28,690 nucleotides of DNA from Planctomycetaceae bacterium. GTDB lineage: Bacteria > Planctomycetota > Planctomycetia > Planctomycetales > Planctomycetaceae. Below, in pieces: positions 22,616 to 28,690 of this stretch (its first letter is position 1; every line of letters begins with the position of its first letter). The notes under the pieces were generated by a model, which saw only the letters and a list, made by a program, of their open reading frames with translations, had not been told where the DNA came from and searched no databases. Made by a program: the position numbers and the translations under genes. The DNA is taken from assembly GCA_003503535.1 (NCBI GenBank), contig DOCI01000355.1, positions 77,624 through 106,313 on the forward strand. Reading direction: 5' to 3'.

Positions 22616-23650
22616 TCATTCCGATTTGGATGAAATTAATCGCGCTGTCGTTGTTTCGAAGTCGACTTTCACATTCGCTGATTGCACAGTGACTTGATCG
22701 GATTCATAGGTCTCGGCCCCTGGTCCACCTCCGTTGACTCTGATCCGGTAAGCTCCTTCGGGAACCTGTATGCCATAACCTCCAACTGCGTTAATTTCTC
22801 CCGGAAATTCTTCTTCAGTTTCGACATTCACCGCGACAACTTCGCCTCCATTGACACCTTCACCAATCGAATAAAAGTCGTCATCTTCAATAGAACCATC
22901 TGAGGCATCGTTATAAACGACTCCAGTAATAAAATACCCCGTCCGCAAGTTTGCTCCGAAGAGCTCAGTCACCATTGAAGCATTGTAAGTGACTTTATCC
23001 TCGTGCTTGTATCGACCAAACAGAAAACCAATGCCAACTTCTCGAAATTCGTCTTTGAGAAGATTCTTGCGATGCCCGGCACTTAGAAAGAGTCGCTCGT
23101 GTCGTTCCGGGACTTGTTCGTCTTCTTTGATTTCACCCGTGGAACCTCCCCAGGAAATATTCTCTCCCACATGATTCCATTCATACCCGGCTGCACTCGC
23201 CCGATCTCCGGGATGAGTTCCTTCTGGACTTTCATGGGCGAAATAATCATTCGCCAGCATGTCCTCAGAATGTGCGCGAGAAGCATTTGTCAGCAACTGA
23301 TTGGGAGCAAGTGGCTGTTTTGGAGATTTCGAAATGGCGTTCTCTTCCAAATCCGCATTCAAATCGATGCCATAACGCTTTGCTTCAGCAGTCGGATTGT
23401 GACGTGCGCGATTGATCAATTCCAGGAGCAATTGTTCTCTCGCAGTCAGATTAACCGCTTGTCGAAACTCCACTTGACTGGACTGTTCCGTTTCAAATTT
23501 CTGAATGACTTCGCGATAGGGGACTGAAACCTGCCGATAAATTTCTCTCGAGGGCGCAATCTGATTGTGCAGTAGTGTGTCCAGAGATGCGACCAGTCCC
23601 AGTATCCAGGTCATCACAAGTAATCCAAGTTTTATCAGCAGATTCATCAT
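22616..23650 (-). CDS. CAP/SCP-domain exported or membrane-anchored protein
   Basis: The 344-residue product has an N-terminal hydrophobic segment (3-22) acting as signal or anchor, a charged linker, and a CAP (SCP/PR-1) domain at about 73-225. The CAP cavity residues are visible: His127 in RAHSEDM, Glu163 in VGENISWG and His193 in SAGHRKNLL, with DYFAHESPEG between them. A C-terminal beta-rich module (about 231-344) begins at TGVVYNDASDG. It resembles the carboxypeptidase-regulatory/Cna-B-like repeats seen after CAP domains in planctomycete proteins. The frame is open to 23785, but AAGG eight bases before the ATG at 23650 and the signal sequence favour this start. The biochemical role of bacterial CAP proteins is poorly defined. 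Confidence 0.85.
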   Translation of the reverse strand: MMNLLIKLGLLVMTWILGLVASLDTLLHNQIAPSREIYRQVSVPYREVIQKFETEQSSQVEFRQAVNLTAREQLLLELINRARHNPTAEAKRYGIDLNADLEENAISKSPKQPLAPNQLLTNASRAHSEDMLANDYFAHESPEGTHPGDRASAAGYEWNHVGENISWGGSTGEIKEDEQVPERHERLFLSAGHRKNLLKDEFREVGIGFLFGRYKHEDKVTYNASMVTELFGANLRTGYFITGVVYNDASDGSIEDDDFYSIGEGVNGGEVVAVNVETEEEFPGEINAVGGYGIQVPEGAYRIRVNGGGPGAETYESDQVTVQSANVKVDFETTTARLISSKSE

Positions 23651-23767
23651 TTCGAATGCCTTATCAGCAATAATCCTGGTCTTCAACAAAAATGGGGACT
23701 GGAACGGGTTTAAGTTTGCTCGAATGGAAGCATTATAAACACCAGAAGTGTTTATTAAGAATCGACA

Positions 23768-23805
23768 ACAAAAAAACCGTTTCACAGTTTATTGTGAAAC
23801 GGTTT
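23768..23805 (-). terminator. Strong intrinsic terminator of the DUF2383 gene
   Basis: AAACCGTTTCACA (23774-23786) and TGTGAAACGGTTT (23793-23805) form a perfect 13-pair stem with a six-base loop. On the minus strand the stem is followed by T residues from the A-run at 23769-23776. It separates the DUF2383 gene from the CAP gene. Confidence 0.9.
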
Positions 23806-23835
23806 ATCAAACTGAAGTAATCGAACATTCAGGGA

Positions 23836-24309
23836 TTAACTTTTCAAGGAATCGCGGATATCTCGGACATTGTCGTGTATCGATTTCACTTCTTCGTACT
23901 GGCGAAGCAGGATATCGTTCATCGCGGTGCCGGGTTCCTCTTTGAGTGCGTCTTCGTAGGCAGCCTTGATATGATCTTCACCACGTTCGGCTTCAGCCAT
24001 GATGGCATAGGTATCGTTACCAGTAAACAAAGAGCGAGCTTTCACCCAACTGCGATGGACCGCAGCCGCATAGGATCCTTCATCAACTGGATCCTCATTG
24101 TTTACACTGACATACTCCTGCAGTTCACGAGCCTGACGATCACGCTCATTGGCGAGCTGAATCAGCTTTTCACCAAGGATATTTTCATCGAGCTGTTCAG
24201 CTGCTTCTCGAAATCCTTTAGCACTATCGATATTGATCCGAATCAAATCCTGCAACTTTTCGATGGTTTGCTGATTAAGATTCAACTTTGTTTCCGTAGT
24301 CATTTGCAT
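23836..24309 (-). CDS. DUF2383 (PA2169-like) four-helix-bundle protein
   Basis: This 157-residue, mostly helical cytoplasmic protein matches the ferritin-like DUF2383 family. Typical segments are EKLQDLIRINIDSAKGFREAAEQ, KLIQLANERDRQARELQEYV, GSYAAAVHRSWVKARSLF and AYEDALKE. Members are seen in stress contexts; no enzyme activity is established. The frame is open to 24369, but the ATGs at 24309 and 24303 follow the purine-rich AAAGGAAAGGGA stretch. I take 24309, where AAGGA is six bases upstream, though 24303 is equally well supported. It has its own strong terminator. Confidence 0.8.
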   Translation of the reverse strand: MQMTTETKLNLNQQTIEKLQDLIRINIDSAKGFREAAEQLDENILGEKLIQLANERDRQARELQEYVSVNNEDPVDEGSYAAAVHRSWVKARSLFTGNDTYAIMAEAERGEDHIKAAYEDALKEEPGTAMNDILLRQYEEVKSIHDNVRDIRDSLKS

Positions 24310-24424
24310 TCCCTTTCCTTTAAAATCTGAATGTGGCCAGTCACAAAATCGTTGTGACCACAAGATCATTATTATAAAGCGATTCGTTCATTGTGCGCTG
24401 ATGTTATAGAATCGCGTAATCTGA

Positions 24425-24697
24425 TTAATTGGATGGTTTTGGCTCAGGAGTCGCAGTATCTTCTGGATCCTTAGGATCGTCAGTTAGCTGATCCGTTGCT
24501 TTTTCAATCTCATCGCCAGCAGTTTCAACCATTTTTCCAGTTTCTTCGGCAACATCCTCAGACACTTCAACAGCTTTGTCCATCCCGTCTTCCACTGCTT
24601 TTTCTGCGGTATCAACGTTCTGTTCTACAGATTCTTCACAACCAACAAATGCCGCAGTTGTAAACAAGCCCAGCAGCATAACCAGTAAATATTTCAT
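24425..24697 (-). CDS. Small acidic lipoprotein
   Basis: The 90-residue product has a lipoprotein signal peptide (residues 1-19, lipobox FVGC with Cys20). A strongly acidic, Ala/Val/Glu/Lys-rich helical region follows, arranged in about four 11-residue units (34-77: AEKAVEDGMDK, AVEVSEDVAEE, TGKMVETAGDE, IEKATDQLTDD). It ends in a Pro/Thr/Glu-rich tail. The repeat resembles LEA-like or apolipoprotein-type amphipathic helices; this is a visual judgement. GGGGGA lies five bases before the ATG at 24697; a longer frame to 24727 is less likely. It sits 115 bases upstream of the DUF2383 gene on the same strand, suggesting an envelope-stress unit (inference). Confidence 0.75.
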   Translation of the reverse strand: MKYLLVMLLGLFTTAAFVGCEESVEQNVDTAEKAVEDGMDKAVEVSEDVAEETGKMVETAGDEIEKATDQLTDDPKDPEDTATPEPKPSN

Positions 24698-24988
24698 CGT
24701 TGTCCCCCTTTGAGTTAAGTCAATCAATCTGAATGCTCAAAGCAGCAAAGTACATACCAATCGTATTTGACGACAGACGGTGTATCACCCGTATGAACCT
24801 TGTATTTAAGGGGGTTATTAAATTTATCACACGAATTTGGGAATTTGATCAAGAAGCGACTTTTGAGTTAAAAAGTACCAGCATGGTCGATTTGCAACCA
24901 GAAAATCACATAAAAAAGAGAGATATCGCAAGTCGGCATAGTATTCGCTTGGTTTTGCGTTCATATCTCATTTTTTGAAAGGGCCAGC

Positions 24989-25570
24989 ATGTCAAGTCTC
25001 AATACACTGACGGATTTGCTAGATGACGTTGAAGAGGGAACCTCGGGTGATCATATTACTGTAGGTGAATTGCTCGATACGATCGACTCGCGTAGTTATG
25101 GTCCGATTCTTCTATTGCCTGCATTCATTGCTCTGTCTCCGATTGGAGCGATACCCGGGATGTCTATCGTCACCGGCACCATTATTATTATGTTTGCTGC
25201 ACAGTTACTTTTCGGAATGCGGCATCCCTGGTTGCCTAAATTTATTGAGAACATTCAGTTCTCACGAGAAAAAATGGACAAGACATCGGATGTGATGCGT
25301 CCCTGGGCCAAGTGGGTTGACAGTGCCTTATACAAGCGATTGACATTCCTGACGCAACGTCCGTTTGACAGTATTGTTGCAGGAATCTGTATTCTACTGG
25401 CATTATTGTTCTACCCTTTGGCATTGCTCCCATGGGCAGTCGCTATTCCCAGTGGTGCGATCGTCCTGTTCTCTTTAGGTTTGACATCGCGCGATGGCCT
25501 GTTCGTACTTGTTGGCTTTCTGCTCACGCTGACTTCTTTTGCTCTGCTAATGATCTACTGGCCATTTTAG
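24989..25570 (+). CDS. ExoD family membrane protein
   Basis: This 193-residue protein matches the ExoD family (exopolysaccharide synthesis, ExoD). It has a soluble N-terminus (VGELLDTIDSRSYGPILLLPAFIALSP), hydrophobic helices at about 40-75, a charged middle segment (HPWLPKFIENIQFSREKMDK), and two to three C-terminal helices (about 125-190). ExoD of Sinorhizobium is needed for normal exopolysaccharide production and alkali tolerance, but its molecular activity is unknown. A GAAAGGG ribosome binding site lies six bases before the ATG. The preceding 290 bases hold no gene. The gene stands alone, with a GC-rich hairpin 200 bases downstream. Confidence 0.85.
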   Translation: MSSLNTLTDLLDDVEEGTSGDHITVGELLDTIDSRSYGPILLLPAFIALSPIGAIPGMSIVTGTIIIMFAAQLLFGMRHPWLPKFIENIQFSREKMDKTSDVMRPWAKWVDSALYKRLTFLTQRPFDSIVAGICILLALLFYPLALLPWAVAIPSGAIVLFSLGLTSRDGLFVLVGFLLTLTSFALLMIYWPF

Positions 25571-25770
25571 GCTCATCACAGTCGCAAATCATGTGGAATA
25601 AACACTTCGAGAATTCTTTAAAATCGTCGCTGACAAATGAAAATGAAGTTGGGCACATCAACCAATCCGAAAAACGCAGCTGTGGACTGGCTCAAACTAA
25701 TAGCCTGCAATTTATGATGAGAATTCTCGGGTAGATTGCTAGAATTCATTTTAAAACTCATCCTCAATCC

Positions 25771-25793
25771 CTGCCTGCACCTTTGCCAGGCGG
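25771..25793 (+). repeat. Hairpin upstream of the response regulator
   Basis: CTGCCTG (25771-25777) and CAGGCGG (25787-25793) form a seven-pair stem, including one G-T pair, with a nine-base loop. No T-run follows. It lies between exoD and the response regulator start at 25814 and could be a weak terminator or part of the regulator's leader. Confidence 0.35.
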
Positions 25794-25813
25794 ATTGATT
25801 ACAATACTGGAAA

Positions 25814-27325
25814 ATGATTAGAAAACACGCGATGGATACTCAAAACTCTGCAAATCCTTTAGTTCTGGTGATTGATGATGATCGCGCAATTCGACACATG
25901 ATCACACGTTCTCTCCAACAACTCGACTGTGAAGTTATTGAAGCCGAAGAAAGTCAAAGCGGATTGGCAGTCGTACTGGATAAAAATCCTGATGTTGTCC
26001 TGTTAGACATCATGCTGCCCCATGTATCTGGTTTGGATGTTTTTCAGCGAATTCGTGAAATTGACCGTAAAACACCAGTTATCTTCATAACGGCTGGCAC
26101 CGACAGTGCCACGGCGATCAAGGCAATGCAACTTGGAGCCTTTGATTATGTGACAAAGCCCCTCGACCTTCCCAAACTCAACGTACTTGTGCAGTCTGCC
26201 ATAAAATCCAAACGTTTGATGAATGTGCCGGTTGCCGTTGAAGCCTTAGAGTCTGTTGAAATGCAGGGCGATTTATTCGTCGGCAGCAGTTCGCAAATGA
26301 TGGAAGTCTTTAAGCAGGTCGGTCGAGTTGCCACTCAGGATGTAACGGTATTAATTCGTGGCGAAAGCGGTAGCGGAAAAGAACTTGTTGCCAGAGCGAT
26401 TTACCAGTACAGCAATCGGTCCAACGAACCCTTTATGGCGGTCAACTGTGCCGCAATCCCAGACCAGTTATTGGAAAGTGAATTGTTCGGTCACGAAAAA
26501 GGTGCATTCACTGGTGCAGACAAAAGACGAATCGGCAAATTTGAACAATGCAATGGAGGCACACTATTTCTCGATGAAATTGGAGACATGACTCCGCTTG
26601 TGCAGGGTAAAGTCCTGCGTCTGTTGCAGGAGCAGCATTTCGAACGTGTCGGGGGCAACGAAACCATTTCGACTAATGTTCGCATTGTCACCGCGACCAA
26701 TCGCGACCTCGAACAGATGGTCGAAGATGGTGAATACCGAGGTGATTTGTACTATCGTCTGAATGGAATTACGATCAACCTTCCACCTCTTCGAGAACGG
26801 GGAGAAGATCTCGTCAAGTTGATCGAATACTTCTTTTCCAAAGTTCGAATCGAATTGGGAAAACATGAGGTTGTCGGGATCTCGCCAGATGCACTTGCAA
26901 TTTATCGCAAGCATACCTGGCCTGGCAATGTGCGTGAATTGCAGAGTGTAATCCGACAATCGTTATTGAATACAACTGGAACAGTCATTGTTCCCGATTC
27001 AATTCCAGATGAACTGCTTGTCGATGATCCCGCTCTGCTCAATTCGCCGAATGCATCACAAGAGGAATCAGATGATCATGTCAATATCGAGCGGTTTATT
27101 AAGAATAGGCTCGATGAATGCAGTACCGATTTATATGCAGAAACACTGGAAGTCATGGAAAAAGTGCTCCTCACACAGGTCCTTCAACATACAGAAGGAA
27201 ACCAGACGCGTGCCTCAGAAATTCTGGGAATTACACGAGGAAAAATCCGCGACCGCATACAGGCATTCGGCATCAAGTTTGATAAAAATGTTCACGTTGA
27301 CCAGAACACGACCTCTGAAGAGTAA
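25814..27325 (+). CDS. Sigma-54-dependent response regulator (NtrC family)
   Basis: This 503-residue transcription activator has three domains. The receiver domain (about 16-130) has the acidic pocket Asp21-Asp22-Asp23, phosphorylation site Asp65 (LLDIMLP) and the conserved TKP near 113-115. The AAA+ domain (about 155-385) has Walker A GESGSGKE (183-190), the sigma-54-contacting GAFTGA (230-235) and Walker B TLFLDE (250-255). A Fis-type helix-turn-helix lies at the C-terminus (about 455-495, GNQTRASEILGITRGKIRDRI). All motifs needed for sigma-54 activation are present. The ATG at 25814 is used; a second ATG at 25832 is also possible. It precedes the histidine kinase gene by 309 bases on the same strand. 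I found no matching -24/-12 promoter in the window, so its targets are probably elsewhere. Confidence 0.92.
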   Translation: MIRKHAMDTQNSANPLVLVIDDDRAIRHMITRSLQQLDCEVIEAEESQSGLAVVLDKNPDVVLLDIMLPHVSGLDVFQRIREIDRKTPVIFITAGTDSATAIKAMQLGAFDYVTKPLDLPKLNVLVQSAIKSKRLMNVPVAVEALESVEMQGDLFVGSSSQMMEVFKQVGRVATQDVTVLIRGESGSGKELVARAIYQYSNRSNEPFMAVNCAAIPDQLLESELFGHEKGAFTGADKRRIGKFEQCNGGTLFLDEIGDMTPLVQGKVLRLLQEQHFERVGGNETISTNVRIVTATNRDLEQMVEDGEYRGDLYYRLNGITINLPPLRERGEDLVKLIEYFFSKVRIELGKHEVVGISPDALAIYRKHTWPGNVRELQSVIRQSLLNTTGTVIVPDSIPDELLVDDPALLNSPNASQEESDDHVNIERFIKNRLDECSTDLYAETLEVMEKVLLTQVLQHTEGNQTRASEILGITRGKIRDRIQAFGIKFDKNVHVDQNTTSEE

Positions 27326-27634
27326 TACATTTTACTCTGCCGAATTCAAAGTCGTTGCCGAATCAACAGGTACAGAATTTGCGACTGATATTTTATGGAC
27401 AGTCAATTTCATTTCGTGTGTTCAAAAACACATATTTGAACTTAAAAAAGTTCGTTTTCATTATTTTGACTTTCCAATTGATCGATTATCAAGCGAATTG
27501 ATCGTTTAGCGTTCACACTTTGGGACCTGCATATTATCCAACTCAGAATATAATTCCATCCGTATACTTTGTTCTCGTTTTCAACATCTCTCATTTCTTG
27601 TTGACGAGGTCGTTATCGAAACCACGGTTTCTTT
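27326..27634. other. Intergenic region between response regulator and histidine kinase
   Basis: These 309 AT-rich bases contain no credible coding frame. Two short hairpins occur: TGTGTT/AACACA at 27417-27432 and the GAACTT/AAGTTC element annotated separately. Directly before the kinase ATG lies GAAACC-AC-GGTTTC (27619-27632), a near-perfect palindrome occupying the place where a ribosome binding site would be expected. The kinase promoter should lie in this stretch. Confidence 0.5.
27438..27465 (+). terminator. Weak candidate terminator after the response regulator
   Basis: GAACTT (27438-27443), a four-A loop and AAGTTC (27448-27453) are followed by GTTTTCATTATT. The stem is short and AT-rich, so efficiency is doubtful. 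It lies 112 bases after the stop codon. Confidence 0.35.
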
Positions 27635-28690
27635 ATGAATGATCGCCTTGAGACAATTGAACTGCTACCTGTAAATCCACTCTGGAAGGGAATAGTAGTA
27701 GGGATTGCTTCAGCACTGATTGCCGTTCTGCTCAGAGAATTGTTAGGCTTCGCATTCGATCAAGACGAAACACCATTTCTACTTTTTCCCGCTTCTATCA
27801 TCGTAGCGGCTCGCATCGGCGGATTGCGTGCGGGCGTGACGACTCTGGCGGTGACGTCTCTGTATTCCTTCTTTCGATTTGTACCACTTGTTCCTGCCAC
27901 AGATCCGAATTACATCACACCGTTAATCAAAACGGGTGTGTTTATATTTGAAGGGGGGATCATTTGCAGCCTGATTGGCGTTTTGCAGCAAACCCGTAAA
28001 ACGGCTGTCACCAATGAGGCCAAGGCGATTTTGGCAGAAAAGTTTTCCCGGGATTACTACGAACAGGTTCTTACCACCCAGGAGGAACTCAATGCCCTTG
28101 AAACGACTTATCGCGATTTGATTGATTCCAATGTCATCGGCATGATGCTCTGCAGCTTTGAGGGCAAATTCTACGAGGCGAACGATGCATTTCTCGACTT
28201 GCTCGAATATACGCGAGACGATTTACAAAATAACCAGTTGAACTGGATCTCCCTCACTCCGAAAGACTTTCGTGATCGAGATCTGCATGCGATCGAAGAA
28301 CTCAAAAAGCATCGAAGAATCCCTCCTTTTGAATTGCAGCTTATTTCCAAAACGGGTTTAATTCGCAACGTTTTGATCGGAGCCGCCTCGACTGGCACGG
28401 GAGATAAATTTATTGCTTTTGTTCTCGATCGCAGTGAAAATGCGCAGTTTCAGGATGAATTGCAAACCGCCCTGAATCTGGCCGAAACCGCGAATCGTAC
28501 AAAGACAGAATTTCTGGCAAATATCAGCCATGAGCTTCGCACGCCACTCAATGCCATAATTGGAATGACAGATCTCGCACTCGATGAGGACATTTCCGAT
28601 GTGATGAGAGACTACATTCAAACCGCGCGTGACGCGGCACAAACACTCACATTTCTGATTAATGATGTCCTCGATTTTTCTCGTATGGAT
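27635..28690 (+). CDS. Membrane-bound PAS sensor histidine kinase, 3' end missing
   Basis: The frame starts at ATG 27635 and is still open at the window end, giving 352 residues of a longer protein. The N-terminus has membrane helices at about 18-36, 45-85 (two) and 96-116, arranged like the KdpD-type DUF4118 domain (FLLFPASIIVAARIGGLRAG). A coiled segment (120-157) leads to a PAS domain (about 159-265, with IGMMLCSFEGKFYEANDAFL). The dimerisation/phosphoacceptor domain follows, with the H-box FLANISHELRTPLNAIIG and phosphorylatable His299. The ATPase domain, and any receiver or HPt domains, lie beyond the edge. This H-box type is frequent in hybrid kinases. No in-frame start exists between the upstream stop at 27602 and this ATG. 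It probably signals to the neighbouring NtrC-type regulator or another partner. Confidence 0.88.
   Translation, partial: MNDRLETIELLPVNPLWKGIVVGIASALIAVLLRELLGFAFDQDETPFLLFPASIIVAARIGGLRAGVTTLAVTSLYSFFRFVPLVPATDPNYITPLIKTGVFIFEGGIICSLIGVLQQTRKTAVTNEAKAILAEKFSRDYYEQVLTTQEELNALETTYRDLIDSNVIGMMLCSFEGKFYEANDAFLDLLEYTRDDLQNNQLNWISLTPKDFRDRDLHAIEELKKHRRIPPFELQLISKTGLIRNVLIGAASTGTGDKFIAFVLDRSENAQFQDELQTALNLAETANRTKTEFLANISHELRTPLNAIIGMTDLALDEDISDVMRDYIQTARDAAQTLTFLINDVLDFSRMD

Noticed and set aside
24733..24978. 81-codon plus-strand frame upstream of the ExoD gene
   Set aside because: No ribosome binding site and no family resemblance; it fills the divergent promoter region between the lipoprotein and ExoD genes.
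25771..25793. Possible sigma-54 promoter (TGCAC...TTTGC) upstream of the response regulator
   Set aside because: The spacing between the GC-rich halves is too short for a -24/-12 element; the symmetry is better explained as a hairpin.
26988..27509. 173-codon frame overlapping the end of the response regulator and running into the intergenic region
   Set aside because: Most of it is in another frame of the helix-turn-helix coding region, and the Met/Ser/Arg-rich translation matches no family.

Overview
The window looks like a chromosomal segment of a planctomycete (phylum Planctomycetota, perhaps near Rubinisphaera or Gimesia). This is inferred from gene content: a secreted esterase ending in EF-hands, a Tat-exported Gfo/Idh/MocA oxidoreductase, a BNR sialidase-like protein, a DUF3124 protein, and many short, loosely ordered operons on both strands. 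No 16S rRNA gene or other phylogenetic marker is present. I see no tRNA, rRNA, CRISPR array, insertion sequence or phage gene.

Layout. 1-1667 (-): the 5' end of a secreted protein and an EF-hand esterase. 1928-4240: a membrane-anchored glycerophosphodiester phosphodiesterase (+) facing an MgtC/SapB protein (-). 4432-11935 (+): the most distinctive region, seven co-directional genes. They are a secreted or anchored FN3 protein, a DUR3-like sodium:solute symporter, a 41-residue single-helix membrane protein, an aspartate-carbamoyltransferase-like enzyme with an altered amine-acceptor site, a glutamine-dependent asparagine synthetase, an M20 N-carbamoyl-amino-acid/allantoate amidohydrolase and an isochorismatase-type cysteine hydrolase. 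The first three are joined by two ATGA stop/start overlaps. Four of the seven families commonly handle urea, ureido or carbamoyl groups, so I read this as an uncharacterised ureide (carbamoyl-nitrogen) uptake and conversion locus.

11946-13638 (-): a sialidase-like exported protein and the ribosome hibernation factor HPF, separated by a strong terminator. 13973-14650 (+): a membrane DUF3124 protein, converging on a Gfo/Idh/MocA oxidoreductase (-) across a bidirectional terminator. 16228-18239 (-): an ABC permease and ATPase pair overlapping by ATGA. The ATPase has a non-canonical signature motif and no H-loop histidine. 18436-19914 (-): a large secreted protein of unknown function with its own terminator.

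20121-22230 (+): gatA (tRNA-dependent amidotransferase subunit A) without gatB or gatC, followed by a zinc-ribbon methyltransferase. 22289-24697 (-): a SelW-like thioredoxin-fold protein, a CAP/SCP-domain exported protein, a DUF2383 four-helix protein and a small acidic lipoprotein, with the flavour of envelope or stress functions. 24989-28690 (+): an ExoD family membrane protein, an NtrC-type sigma-54 response regulator, and a membrane-bound PAS histidine kinase cut off by the window end. Several starts were moved inward from the longest possible ORF using ribosome binding sites, signal peptides or family alignment; each case is explained.
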